A stretch of 64,000 nucleotides of DNA from Xiphophorus maculatus (lineage: Eukaryota > Chordata > Actinopteri > Cyprinodontiformes > Poeciliidae). How positions within the stretch are numbered: position 1 is the stretch's first letter; the number at the start of each line of letters is the position of its first letter. The notes beneath the pieces were generated by a model, which ran no database searches, had not been told where the DNA came from, and saw only the letters and a list, made by a program, of their open reading frames with translations. The DNA lies in assembly GCF_002775205.1 (NCBI RefSeq), contig NC_036454.1:3403382-3467381 (forward strand), read 5' to 3'. A program made the position numbers and the translations under genes. Positions 1 to 44,221 of the stretch are shown here, piece by piece.

Positions 1-31945
<31,945 letters not shown>

Positions 31946-32036
31946 CGAGCCGCGCAGCTTCAGCAACGATGTGCAATCATGAAGAGCTGCTCGCCGTTTC
32001 CCAACATCCTGTACAGCCAGCCCCTCCCCTCCTCTA

Positions 32037-33035
32037 CACTGCAAAAACACAAAACCTGAAGAAACACAAAATCTGACCAAATATTTCTAATTTCTACTGC
32101 AAATATCTTTGTAAACTAAAAGTAAGACAAAACTAAGTTAACAGAAACTTTTCATCAAGATATTGCAGCTCGTTTCACTAAATAATTCTTTAATATTGAC
32201 GAAATTGTTCCAGTTCCACTTGCAGATTATGTCACATATAACAACACATTTCCCCAATTTTTTTTTTTTGTTTGTTTTTTGGTTGAAAACAGAGAAAATA
32301 GAGTTTTATGTCAACAATGCATTAAATCAGTGTCTGTTAAATTGTATGATTTTGTAACTCAAACTGTAAATCCATAAAATCAGCAGCATGATTCATTTTC
32401 ACTGCAAAAACACAAAATCTTACCAAGTTTGTTTTATTTATTTTTAAATATTATTAAAAATCACACTAGATCTACTGGCAAATTACTTCAGTTATTACAT
32501 GGGGAAATGATCTTGTTATAAGTAAATTTATCTGCCAGTGAAACTAGAACGTTTTCATCAATATTGAGGAATTATTGACTTAAAATAAGCTCTTATTTAT
32601 TTGAAAAGTTACTTTGAAGTTAGTTTTTTTTTCTTAGAAAACATTTTTCTCACGTAAGTTAAAATATCTTGTTAACAACTAAGATGTAAGAGCTTGTTTT
32701 AAGTCAACAAATCTTTAATGTTAAGTTTAAAAGTTCTAGTTCTACTAGCAAACTATTTCACTTTTAACGAGATGCTTTAAGTGAAATAATCACCAGTGGA
32801 ACTAGACATTTTATTCTGATATAAGTTAAAATATCTTATTATTCTGGCAGATTATTTAACTTGTAGGCATCACTTTTCTATCAGTATGAAGTGATTATTG
32901 ACCTAAAACACACTTCTTGCTCACACTTCTTGCTGAAAAGCAACTTGTTAGTTTTGTCTTTTTTCAAATCTGCTAAGATATTTACACCAGAAACTAGACC
33001 AAAAATACTTGGTGAGATTTTGGTTTTTTGCAGTG
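32037..33035. mobile_element. nested/double CACTGCAAAAA fold-back MITE in dapk1 3' UTR
   Basis: Begins cactgcaaaaacacaaaacc at 32037, a second start cactgcaaaaacacaaaatc at 32400, and ends gagattttggttttttgcagtg at 33035. Multiple inverted arms (cagattatttcac / gtgaaataatc). The bases just outside are ta on both sides, a possible TA target duplication. Confidence 0.65.
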
Positions 33036-33087
33036 TATGAATGTCGTTGAAGCTCCAAAGAGGAATCCTGTGGTTTTAATCTCATTG

Positions 33088-33134
33088 TGCTGCTTAATAA
33101 TAATAATAATAATAATAATATTAACAATAATAAT
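33088..33134. repeat. TAA microsatellite
   Basis: Run of taataataataataataata in the probable dapk1 3' UTR, one interruption. Confidence 0.9.
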
Positions 33135-33317
33135 AATCCTCCTGCTCTGCTGCAAGTTGAAATAGGAAAAGCAAACCCGTCTCCAGGTGAAGAACTCGTC
33201 TGTTTTTCAGCTCCCGCCCGAGAACTCTGCGTTTATGTAGGAGGCCGCCATCTCTTTTGCATTTAATATTATCTCAGTCGTTCTTTTTTTTCCTTTTGTT
33301 AATCTTTGTGTATAATT

Positions 33318-33323
33318 AATAAA
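33318..33323 (+). terminator. dapk1: candidate dapk1 polyadenylation signal
   Basis: AATAAA in the context TAATTAATAAATTAAGAG. It is the first convincing hexamer in a T-rich, non-transposon stretch downstream of the stop. Other weaker hexamers could be used. Confidence 0.4.
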
Positions 33324-33575
33324 TTAAGAGTGTTTCTCAGAGTGCCTTCGGGGCCTTCTACCTCCCTAAAAGCACAAACCGTCTTGTTGTTGCGACAGCT
33401 GTTCTTTCCAAACAACTGAAGAATCGTGCCTTGTTGACACTAAAACAGCGAAATCAAAAGTTTAAACCTCACCTGTTTAGATTTAAGGCAGAAAACCCAA
33501 ATTATGAAGAATCTTATTTGGAAAAAAAATCAAACAAAAACCTGTTTTTAAGTCAGATTTAGAATAGTTTTAGCA

Positions 33576-34686
33576 GGGATGTCCCGGTCCAGGTTTTGGC
33601 TCCAATCCTGATAAGATTCCATAAATAAACCCTGATTTCCAGTCGGATGCTTCATGGAAATCAATATCATGCACATTCAGTAAAATCAGACATTTTGCAT
33701 CAGTATTTCATGGTGGCTGAGAGATGCAAACACACGAATGATGAAACTCCGAGAAACAGACAAATAAACAAAAAAAGCAACAGAAAAATGCTGCAATCAC
33801 AGAAAAAGGAAACAAATACAATATAAATAAATATAATATAAATACAAATATAAATAAAAAGATGGGAACAACTGCAAGCAGGAAACACTGTAAACTCAAA
33901 GTCTGAAGGACTTTGAGTTTACAGTGTCGACTAAAATCCTATGGCACCAGGTAAAGATGGGATGTTGATATTTATGGGGTTTTTCACAAGGAAGAAGGAA
34001 GAAAAGGTGTGTTAGACTTTTAGATGTTTTTTTACAATATTACTGAGCACAATTGGGTGTTTATGTAGGTAATACTACCTACTCCAGACTCCCCCTACTG
34101 GTCTGGAGGACTTCTGTTTTGTGGAGAAACTTTGCTGTGTTTCATATTTGCAGTTTTTGCTACTTACAACAGTTTTTGTTTGCAGCGGTTCTTCTGTTGC
34201 GTTTGTGTTTTGGAGTTCGCATCATTCGTGTTTTTGCTGCATGTTTGCACCTGCTGGCCATCGTAATGTTTCTTTTTCTTAGTATTAAATTACCTAACCA
34301 CCTCCAGAGCTTTGAAAGGAGTTTCTGTAAAGACAGATGCTAACAGAAATGCGCAGCTTTAACTTGTTTATTTCTGCTGCTGAAAATGGCTCAGTTAGCA
34401 AAAGCGCTAAGCTAAAGGCTAAAATATTGACTTTCTGCTGTGATTCTGCTGTGACTCATTAATTTTTACCCAGTTTATCTGAGTTCTGGTTGAACGTCAT
34501 AAAATGTAATGACGACTGTTTCAGCTGCTTTCTGCTCTCTGGTTGCACCAGCCACTACTGTCTCTCTCTTCATCTATAAATTTTATTCTAAATGCAAACT
34601 GTGATGCGGTTTTCAAGCAAGGTACATTAAATTAGGTCGCACATCAGTTAACCAACGAAAAGTTTCGTCTCTGATCGGGACATCCC
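33576..34686. mobile_element. 1.1-kb DNA element with GGGATGTCCCGG inverted ends
   Basis: Left end gggatgtcccggtcc at 33576, right end gatcgggacatccc ending 34686; the 14-nt ends are inverted with one mismatch. No transposase recognised inside, so non-autonomous. Superfamily uncertain. Confidence 0.5.
33886..33926. repeat. perfect 18-bp hairpin
   Basis: CACTGTAAACTCAAAGTC, 5-nt loop, then its exact complement GACTTTGAGTTTACAGTG. Inside the 1.1-kb element. Confidence 0.85.
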
Positions 34687-35782
34687 ATATTTTTAATAAT
34701 TTTGGGTGATTCTGTTTTACAGGTCCCATAATTTCCGTCTTTTGGGTTTGATTAAACTTTCCCCTGAACAAAATGTTTTTTCATTTTGGTTGTGTTAACC
34801 TGAGCCACCATCAATGTTACAGTTCAGATAATGGTCTAATCGCTCTACGTTATGTTTTTTTGCACGGTTTCTAATCATTTTCCGCAATTATGTTGAAAAA
34901 TGTATTTTTCTTAATGTTGTGCTTCGGAGACGTTCTCTTCTGTTACTGTTTGATCGGATTGTTTTGAAGCTGCTTTAATGCTAAATATTTGGTCGTTCTG
35001 TTACAGTCTGGCTGTGTTTTTATTCAGCTTTTCATTGTTACCCGTTTGGATTCAGTACAGTAATCAGAGGTTTGCTCTCTTCTGTGAGGAAAAAGATTTT
35101 GTAAAAAAATATATAATTATCTTCTGTTGTAGACATTTTAAATCTGAACCAACAGCAGATTATTTTCCTGATTTCTTCACTAAATCATCCCCAGAAAGAA
35201 GAAACCAAAGATCCTGGTGTTTTTTCCATGTTTTTGCTGTTATTTTAGTTTCGGTTGCAGCTTCGACTTCAGCCTCTAGATGGCGGTAGAATCCACACAT
35301 CGGACCTTTAATGTTTACAGCAGGAACAGAGAGCAGATTGGGGCTACAATTGTTAATCATAAAGACAGTTTGTAAGGAAATTCTGGGACCTGTTAAATGT
35401 TTTTCCATTTCAGCAGAAGGAATTTTAGCCATTTTTACCAATAAAATGACAAATTTTTGAGTTTCTAAAGATTAAAAATCATCATGGCTGAGATTCACAA
35501 TCGACATCCTACTGACTTTAAATAGATAGTGCCACAAAATAAAGAGAAAATAGCCTAATAAGGTGGATTTTTGTTATGTTTTTGCTGTAAAATAACTGTT
35601 GACCGTCCTGACGCTGCAGCTTGCCGTCCACGGTGTCGGCTGTTTTCCCTTTTGCACCGTGGCGTCGACGCCGCCTTCTACCAAGCTAAATTTGAGCTTC
35701 TGTCGGTTTCACTGCGGGTTGTTGGCCGGCCACGCGTCGCCTCACATCTTCTTTCACTTTGTCTTTTTACAGCACGAAGCTG

Positions 35783-36528
35783 CACTGCAAAAACACAAAA
35801 TGTTACCAAGTTTTTCTGGCTAGTTTCTAGTACCAGTATCTTTGTACACTTGAAATAAGACAAAAATAAAACATTTCAGTGAAATATAGGAGCTTGTTTA
35901 GAGTTAATAATGTATTAATTTTGATTATTAAAGAAGTACTAGGCCCACCGGCAAATTATTTCACTAATATCTAAGACATTTTCTCATGTTATAAGTTAAA
36001 ATCTCTTTTTCCTCTGGTGGATTATTTTACTTTATAACAGGGAAACATGTCTTGTTAGAAGTGAAATTATCTGACAGAGGATCTAATACTTTTTCATCAA
36101 AATTAAGAAATTATTTACTGTAAACGAGCACTGAAAAGTTAAATAATTGATGCAAATAAATGATTACATTTGTATTTAATTATTAGTTCTTGTTCTTGCA
36201 GCTTCTCTGTGAAATGTATGAATTTGAAAAGTCAAAACTGAGAAATCTTGTAGAAAAACCATGAAGTTTCTGGGACTTTCCAAGTTTTTCTTTTTTTTCT
36301 TAATAATTCTGAGATTAAAAATTTCTGAGTTTTTTCTAGCAATTTTTTTTTAACTTTTGAAGCCCAGAAATGTCTGGAGAATTTCTCACATAAATCTGTG
36401 GAATTACTTGCTTAAAACAAGCTGAGAAAAGTTACTTTTAAGTTAGTTTCGCCACATTTCAAGTCTGCTGAGGAGTTTGCAGTAGAAACTAGACCAGAAA
36501 CACTTTGAATTGTTTAGATTTTGCAGTG
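35783..36528. mobile_element. CACTGCAAAAA fold-back MITE, long copy with insertion
   Basis: Starts cactgcaaaaacacaaaatg and ends gattttgcagtg. Internal AGAAATTT-type tract at about 36230-36400 interrupts the right arm. Confidence 0.6.
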
Positions 36529-37478
36529 TGGAGAGGCTGGAGAAATGGGGTAAAGTTGGTGAAATGTTTTGTGTTTTTTTGTGCGTAGGTGTTTGTAAAG
36601 TTTTTACAGAAGAAAACAGGAATTATGACATTTTTCAGGTTGAGTATTTTATTCCCAAGAGGTTTTTGTGTCTGGAAACATTCTGATAAGAAGAGCTGCA
36701 GTGTTTCCTGTGTTTCACTTCCTCCAGTGTTCAGAGTTAAAATAAGCCTCTTAAAGCCTCTTTTCTCTCAGCTCCAACTTGCCAATCGACTCAGCAAACC
36801 GCTCTGATTTCTCCCCCAGACGCAGAGAGGCAACATGAATGTAGAGAAAGGATTCACTTAAATAAAAGAAAGACTTCAGCGCTTGCAGAAAGCTCGGCTC
36901 GGCGAAGCGTCCCAGACCGGTTCTGTGTTGTTGCCAATGCTGTGTGCCTGAAACGCAGTGCTGTGTCGTCGTGTCGTTGCCTTGAGCAGATCGCAGGTGG
37001 GGAGGTGAAGCTTTGGGGGAAGGAAAGAGGAAAATGTTTGTTTCTGTTGTGAGAACTGAGACTCGACTGGAACGATTGACGGATTCTGTTTGACGGGGAG
37101 ATTTAGGTCTAATCGCTACGTTGCACAAGTCTTTTTGTTGCTATTTATGTTTTGTTCTTTTAGCATGTCTGAGAATGCCATGTTCTTATTACTTCTGAAA
37201 CTTTACAGTGTAATACATTTTATAATAAATTCTTTATTACCTTTTGGGTCGTTTCGAATTATTCTTATTGTCCTAGCGACGGCCTTCAAACAGGCCCACA
37301 GCATCACAGATCACCACTGTGCAATTAGGATAATGATGCTTTTCCAACTTTTCTGTCTTTTTTTTTCTAGCCAAACTCACCTCATTGGTTGCTATGGAGA
37401 CTCGGTCAAACCCAAGATGGCCTCCCTTACCTGGATGATCACATCCAACTCTGTTTTTCACACTTTTAGATAAATCTC

Positions 37479-37740
37479 CACTTCCAAAACACAAAATGTT
37501 ACCAAGTAGTTTCGGTCTAATTTCTAGTGCAAATATCTTAGAACACTTGAAATACGACAAAACTAACGTACAATTAACTTTTCAGCAAAATATAGGCTCT
37601 TGCTTTGATGAAATAGTTTATTAATATTGATGAAAAGGTTCTAGTTCCACTGATTATTTCACTTATAACAGGACATTTCCCATGTTGTAGCTGAAATAAT
37701 CTGCCACTGGAACTAGAACGTTTATCAATGTTTAATAAAA
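37479..37740. mobile_element. CACTGCAAAAA family, truncated copy
   Basis: cacttccaaaacacaaaatg, ttaccaagtagtttcggtct, gcaaatatcttagaacactt, then agttccactgattatttcac and gtagctgaaataatctgcca. Right end lost. Confidence 0.5.
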
Positions 37741-37869
37741 TGTTTAAATAGTTTAGGACAATTTATTAAATATGTCCTTAAATCATTAAAATGCAAACTT
37801 TATTGTAAGAAGTGTTTAATTAATTAATGGTTCCTGCTGCATCACTGTAAATGTAAAATTTTAGTATAA

Positions 37870-39035
37870 AAAGAAAAAATCAGAAATTGAGATTAAACTA
37901 AGAAAATAAAAAAAATAAAAAACTTTTTGGCTTTTGAAACTTTCCAAGTTTTTTCTCAAATATTTCTTAGACTAATCTAAAAGAAAAATGAGGGGTTTTC
38001 TGCAGGTTTTTTACTTTTGAAAGCCATAAATGTCCATGTTTTTTTTCTGAAAAATGTCTTAAATTAAAGTAATTTGAGTTTTTCCAAGCTAATTTTCAAG
38101 TTTTGAAACTCAGAAATTTCACAGTGATGCTGCAGGAACAAGAATCATTAACAAGTTAAAAGAAAAAGTCCAGTTTTTTAGTTTTGAAAGCGAAACTCCC
38201 AGCAGCAGGTTGTTGGTCCAGTGAAATATTCACTCCGGGTTTTGGTGACTCTGAATCTCCACAGCAGCCGCTCCTCCCCAGGTTATTATTATTATCATTA
38301 TTTCCACTCCTCTGGGCTCTTTGTGCAGCTTCATCTGCAGACGACCCAACCCACGCAGTCACATGAGAGCCACCGGCCCGGTTCTGTCTGGACTCGCCCC
38401 ACGCTGCTTTCAGATCAGCAACGCTCTGCAGCTGTTTGTGGCAGAGCATCAGCAGGATTTATCTGATCTGAAAAGGTTTCTGCTGTTCTTTAGACTTGGT
38501 TCCGTATGGCAGCGTATTCTGACCGCTGTATGGAAAGGGAGAAAAATAAGTGCATTTTTGACAAAACAAAATAAAATTTCCAGGCTCCAAAAGTTGAAAT
38601 TTTGCTAGAAAAATTTGAGAAGATGAAGGGATTAATCTCACATTTGTTTCTAGAAAAAGCAAGGAAATTTCTGGGTTTGCAAAGTTGAAAATTTGTTAGA
38701 AAAAATCAGGAATTTTTTAATTAATTGCAGCAATTTCTGAAAAAAAGAGGCACATTTCTGAGTTTGAAAAGTTTAAAACTTTCGACTTATGAAACTCAGA
38801 CAATTTCCAAAAGTCAAACATTTTTAACTTTTCAAACTCAGAAATTTTCAGTTTTTTCTCAAATATTTGTTTTAGCTTTAAAAAAATAAAAATCTAGTAA
38901 AGTTTCAACTTTTCCAGCAAAGAAATTTCTTATTTTTTCTTGAATATTTCTTAGAATAATCTAAAAATTGCTGATTTTTAGAAGCTTTGACTCTTGAAAC
39001 CCAGAAATTTCCACATTTTTTATCTCAATATTTGA
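37870..39035. repeat. AGAAATTT-type degenerate repeat tracts
   Basis: Two clusters (37870-38120 and 38570-39035) of ctcagaaatttc, ttttgaaactcagaaatt, tttctagaaaaagcaagg and similar, in both orientations, flanking an unassigned stretch near 38200-38560. Confidence 0.55.
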
Positions 39036-39804
39036 GGAGTAGTGAGAAGTTAATGCTTTTGTTTTTTAGGTTCCCATGAAATCATGTGACTGTTTGCTCC
39101 AAAGCTGAATCACGAGCCGACAGGGAACGATCTTATTGTATAGACAAACGGGCCGGGTCTCATTCTCAGCCTGAAGGGAAGTTTATTGTGAGTAAAAACA
39201 CCTTTAGAGGAACAACAAACACACAGCTTTCTCTTCCTGGTTCCCTGCTAAACCATCCATCCCGTGAGGAAACATTTCTGTCGCAGCTGATTTTCTTTCT
39301 CTTCCTAAGAAACGTCAGCAAAACGTCTGCAGGGAGGAATCAACCTGGGTTGCATTTCAGCATCCAGATCCTAAAGTGTTTTGTTTCCTCAAAGCTGCAG
39401 TATGTAACTTCTATAAAAATATACTTTTGTTTGCATATCTGTTGCTAAATATGAAATCTTAAGCAATTCTGGTTTTAAGAAAACATTTACAGTAATGAAT
39501 TATTAAACTAAACGTTTAGTTTGATGAGCTGTTCACAGCTTTCAGGTGAAATCGGCTGTAAATGTGCAGACAGGACGGAAACACGGCACAATAATCATCA
39601 TTATGTCATTTCCTGCCTGATTCTGGTAGAAATAAACGTCTGACTCACATAAAGTCACGTTTTCCAGTCTTTTATGACTTAATCTGAATGTTTTTATCTT
39701 TAATCTGAGTGTCCCAGGTTAGAGTTAAATATATATTTATTGTCTTTTCTTCAAACATTCAACTTAAAACTGATTTTTATTTAGCTTTTGCTATAATAGG
39801 TTAG

Positions 39805-40065
39805 AATAGAAAAATTCTTTATTGTCCCAAAATGGGGAAATTCTGGTGCAAAGTGACAAATTATCAAAGCAAGCAGATTTACACAGAAATAAAATTTTAA
39901 AATAGATATGAAGAACAGCATTAAGAAACATAAAATACTGTGCAGTTATTAAAAATAGCAAACTAAACCAAACGAATGTAGGAAAATTTAAAAAAATATG
40001 TTTCTGTATTAAACCAGACGGTTTAAGTAACAATAAAACTGTGCAAATAACAGAAATGTACAAAT
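39805..40065 (-). mobile_element. LINE 3' end, antisense (decayed)
   Basis: gaaaaattctttattgtccc + aaaatggggaaattctggtg is the reverse-complement 3' end commonly seen for fish L2/Rex-type LINEs. A related sequence occurs at 56695-56830. Confidence 0.45.
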
Positions 40066-40179
40066 ATGATCAGGGATATCAACACTTTTTAAAACCTTTG
40101 GAAGGAAGGATCTGTGATAACGTTCCTTTGTGCACCCAGGATGCAAAATTCATGTATTTTCCAACCACATAGAGACATT

Positions 40180-40600
40180 TTATAGAACAATCAAGCAACT
40201 ATGTGGCCTTCAGTTTTTATAACAACGATATATATATAAAATATGGCCAAAAAGAAATTTGACTTGGTAATTAGCACCTTGAAATTGGGTCTTTGTCTCT
40301 TTAAGAAGCTCCTGCTCTTTCTGAATCTCAGGTAGTCATCGCAACACCAGCAGTTCCACCAGGTGTTTGCTAATTTCTGCTGGCTAGTCTGGAGGAGCTG
40401 AGGAGGAGCTGCAGCCTCGAAGGCGGGGCTAGGTCCAGCTGGGTGCTTTGCACAGCTGAATGGTTGCCATGGAGATTAAAGGATTTCTCAAACATGCATG
40501 AAAGAATCAAAGCGACACTGTTTTTGATGAGGAAATGACATCATAACATGATGCAAAGGTCAAAGGAAAGCAGATTTTCTATAACACTGTCCCTTTACAG
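40180..40600. mobile_element. CTTAAAGAGACAGA-core repeat, reverse copy
   Basis: ccttcagtttttataacaac, gaaattgggtctttgtctct, ttaagaagctcctgctcttt and aacactgtccctttac are the reverse complement of the 62.8-63.3-kb copy. Confidence 0.55.
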
Positions 40601-41329
40601 CTGGAAAAAGAATATAATGAAGATTTAAACTTTCAAACTGAGCTGTAAATGTGAAAATAAAGTTCTCTGGTTTCCAGACTCGGGTGAAGATGCGGCTGGT
40701 AAGCTGAGAAAATGCTGAGTCATCAGTTCTTGAGGAACGCCGTCCAGTCATCTGCTGCAGTCAGCAGAGAAATGCCAGGAAAAGCGAATATTTCAGCAGC
40801 GCATCCTGTCACAGGAGGTTCGATCACACATCCTGCACGCGTGTGACAAAACTAACACGTCCCCAATAAATCCTCAAGCCTTAATCCGTTTCTGTGTCGT
40901 TGGTGATTAAATTATTGTTTGTGTTTTTATAGAAATAAGAAGGTCAGTGGTTTCAGATCTGTGCTGGGACACGAAACCTCAGCAGGCTGAAAGAGGAAAT
41001 CTGCACAACTCACCCAGACACCTGCTGATTATTTCATTACACACGTTTCTTACTGTTCTTAATGAACCTTTTTACAGTTTCTACCTCATTCTTGCTTCAG
41101 ATCAGCTGCATTCCACAAAATATTAAATGTTCAGTGTGTTGGTGTTAAACGGTCGGTCCAATGTGCCTGTTCTTCAGTACCGACTTCTTTTGGAGTTCCT
41201 CAGGGTTCTATTCTAAGACCAACAATGTTCCCTATTTATGTTCTCCTACATACTTTCTGTTAAACATCCTGAAGCACAAATTTTCACTGTTTGGTTGAAA
41301 GTCTATAGCTTTAGAAATGTATCTTTTTT

Positions 41330-42490
41330 TTTAGAACATGTCTGAGTTTGAAACGTGAAAAATTCGCTAAAAAAAACTCAGAAATTTTGAGATTAATTTC
41401 AAAATTTTCTAGAAAAAACCTGGAGATTTCTGAGCTTTAAAAGGCAAGTTTCTCAGTCAAAGGTTTTCAGAAACGTTCATGTTTTTCTAGAAGTTTCTGA
41501 GATTAATCTCAAAATTTCTGAGTTTTTTAAAATAATCTCTTCACATTTCAAGCTGAGAAATTTTCCAATTTTTTGCTAGAAAATATCAGATTTTTTGACT
41601 TTTTCTTTTTTGGCACTTCATGATGAAATCTTTGGACTTCATCAAGAAGTTTTTTTTTTCAACTACAGATTCTGCAGATTCAGAAATTTTCTGGAAAAAA
41701 ATAATTTCTGAATCTGAACAGTTGAAAATTTGGTAAGAAAATCCCAGAAATGTTGAGGTTTTTCATCTATTGGAAAGCTGTTTGAACTGATCTGTTTGTG
41801 AGTAAAACCTGGATGTCGTCTAACTTCCCCAGATGTAATTAGAATAAAACAGAAGTGATCTTGTTTGGACCATGTGGGACTTTCAGCTCAAATCAAATAG
41901 AAAAATCAGCGCTTTTAAAAACTCTGTTAATGTTTTAATATTTAATTTTTTTAGTATTTTAAATAACTTTAATGCCTCTGTCATGGCTGCAGCTTCTTCA
42001 TGAACTCAGATTGAATCAAGTTATTTTCCACCCGGTCAGGGCTGACCAGCTGAGTTTTGACCTTTGCAGTTGTTCGGGTCGCAGCGATAAACCGACTGTT
42101 TGCTCCTGGTTGCCTGGCAACGCAGGCGCGATACAACGAGGTCATCAAGCCGTTTGAGTCATTGAACTGGAGAACCGGACCTGAAACAATTCCTGTTTTA
42201 AAAGTTTGTGTCGTTTTAAAAAAAGTTTGCTCTTAAATTGTTGTTAGTCGAAATGTCCACGTTTTTTCCTGAATTTTTTTTTAGATTATTCTCAAAGTTC
42301 TGAGATTTTTCAGAAACGTTTTGGCTTTTTAAAGTTAGAAAGGTCCAACTTTCTAATCTCTGAGATTAACTCCAGAATTTATGAATATTTTCTTGCAAAT
42401 TTCCACATTTTCAAACTCAGAAATTGTACATGTTTTTTCTATAAAATTTCTAAGATTAATATCAAAATGTCTCTTTTTTTGGCAGAAATT
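41330..42490. repeat. AGAAATTT / GAGATTAATCTC repeat tracts
   Basis: Clusters at 41330-41760 and 42245-42490 with ttctgagattaatctcaaaa, tttctagaaaaaac and the complementary words; the spacer holds unassigned sequence. Confidence 0.55.
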
Positions 42491-43187
42491 TACTGTCTTT
42501 CCCATCAGTAAAGTCTCTAATTCGCCGTGATAATAACTTTATCCTGATCAAACTGACCATTTGTTTCAATCAGACTCCAGAAGTGCAGATGTGCTGAGCG
42601 TGAGGAAGCGTTCTTGCTCAACACGTGTCTGCGTGTCAGGAGAAATGAACCAAACGTGAAAACACGTTCAGTCCTGAGCGTCTGTTTCTCAACCCTATCA
42701 GTCACATGAGCATCAGCATTGATTAACTCTGGATCTGATTGGCCAGCAGTTTTCAGAAGATCTGTGGCTGAGGAATGTTTTACACGACCTAAAAAGTTGT
42801 TTTCTATTTGTTCAGGTCAAACACACGAGGGAGAAAATGAACAATTGTGACAATTTGATAGATTTATCAATGCTGTGATGGACTGTGTGACTGCTTGCTC
42901 GTGGAATTTACTCTTCATTATCTCCTGTGGAATAGTAAACGATACGATAACGTATCTTAAACTCTGAAACCTGGCGCTCTAAACAAGGCTTGAACAGGCA
43001 GACATGTATAGATTCTTCTAAATCAACTCAAAAAGTTGATTTTTCAGCATCTTGTGCAACCTTTCACAGAAACTTCATTTTCAACGTTTTCTAATGGCAA
43101 CCTTAATAAATGGAGTTAATTAATCTGTTTCTGAGATCTCGATGCAAAATACTAATCTGGAGACTCTTAATATGGTATCATACGTAT

Positions 43188-43615
43188 TCATACCCCTTTA
43201 TTTAACTCGCATTCCCACAGTATAATGCGACCACCACCATGTTTCAGAGTTCAGAATGATGTGCAGGGTTAGACTTTGACAAAAATGTCAAAAATCTGAC
43301 ATTTTTGGTCAGATGAGACCATTCTTTGGTCTCATCTGACCAAAGATGTTGTTTTCTACCTCAGCTGTGAATCTCTGCAGCTCCTCCAGAGTTACCTCAG
43401 GCCTCACAGGGAGGTTTACAGCTGTATTGTTTTTATATTCTAAGAAATTACACACAGATGGACTTTATTTTACTTTTTAAGCAGCTTTTAAAGGCGCTCT
43501 GTTGCACTTGATTTTATTTAGCCATTAATAACAGCTGGATATAAATGTCTACCTCAGTTTTCTATGTCAATTGTGTCCCTAAAAGCCTATTTCGAAATGG
43601 GTATGAGCACTGTTT
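43188..43615 (-). mobile_element. Tc1/mariner-type relic, antisense
   Basis: On the minus strand ctgaaacatggtggtggtcg (LKHGGG-like) and ggtcagatgagaccaaag (SDETK-like) recall Tc1 transposase blocks. The ends tattcatacccctttattta and gaaatgggtatgagcac are roughly inverted. Strongly deleted. Confidence 0.45.
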
Positions 43616-44041
43616 GTGTTTAACAGCAGAAAAAAAGTTAAAATAAGTTGTAAATACTTTTTATCATCACTTTTATTGTTGTTTTACCTTAAAAACCAAG
43701 CCCGACATTTTACTAGTGATAAAAATGAAACAAAGTAGAAAAGCTTTTGACGCTGGTTTCATGTTTCATCTTTATCTCAATTTTTCTCTATTAGCGTCTT
43801 TTTAAAATGACTTCTTATTCAGTTTTCTCGCCGTAAGCAGTTTAGATCTAATAGTTTAAAGAATCAAATTATTGTGATGTTTTGAATGAGGATCAATCTA
43901 ATTGATGATTAGCTGGTTAGAATGGGCTCTTTATATAATTTTAGATAAAATAATCACCTAAAAACAGCAACAAGTTTGGCTTCATTTCAGCTTTTGTTCC
44001 AACTGGAGGGAATCACGTGCTTCCATGATGGCATCAGACCA

Positions 44042-44221
44042 GGAGGCGGGGCTTAGATTGGAACGACAAGAAACTAACCAATCAGCGTTGAGTACAAACA
44101 AGTTTTGGGCCAATCGGAGAGCTCGGTGGGATGAGCTCGCGCTCCCGGTTTGGCCTTTATAAAGCGTCCCTCAGCTAACAGAGCGATTGTTTTCTGGCTT
44201 TTCATCAGAAAAGATTTTACA
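44042..44221 (+). promoter_or_regulatory. ctsl: cathepsin L gene A promoter and non-coding first exon
   Basis: GC box ggaggcgggg (44042-44051), CCAAT boxes at 44078-44082 and 44110-44114 and a TATA box tttataaag (44157-44165) stand in canonical order. The non-coding first exon should start about 25-30 bp after TATA and ends at 44221 before gtaagt. The order resembles other CTSL promoters with GC and CCAAT elements. Confidence 0.7.

Larger units (their letters stand above)
31946..33335 (+). other. dapk1: dapk1 3' UTR (probable)
   Basis: The stretch after the stop runs to a candidate poly(A) signal AATAAA at 33318-33323 followed by a GT/T-rich stretch. About 1 kb of it (32037-33035) is fold-back transposon sequence, and a TAA microsatellite lies near 33090-33122. 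The exact cleavage site is not visible. Confidence 0.5.
33341..44040. other. intergenic region between dapk1 and cathepsin L gene A
   Basis: About 10.7 kb with no supportable gene. ORFs up to about 127 codons are present on both strands but overlap repeats, have no family resemblance and no exon-like splice context. Recognisable content is listed separately; stretches around 34.7-35.7 kb and 38.2-39.5 kb hold sequence I cannot assign. Confidence 0.6.

Noticed and set aside
34053..39448. Intergenic ORFs of 90-127 codons (e.g. 34053, 36751 minus, 37090, 39086)
   Set aside because: No recognisable domain, no conserved codon pattern and partial overlap with repeats; expected by chance.
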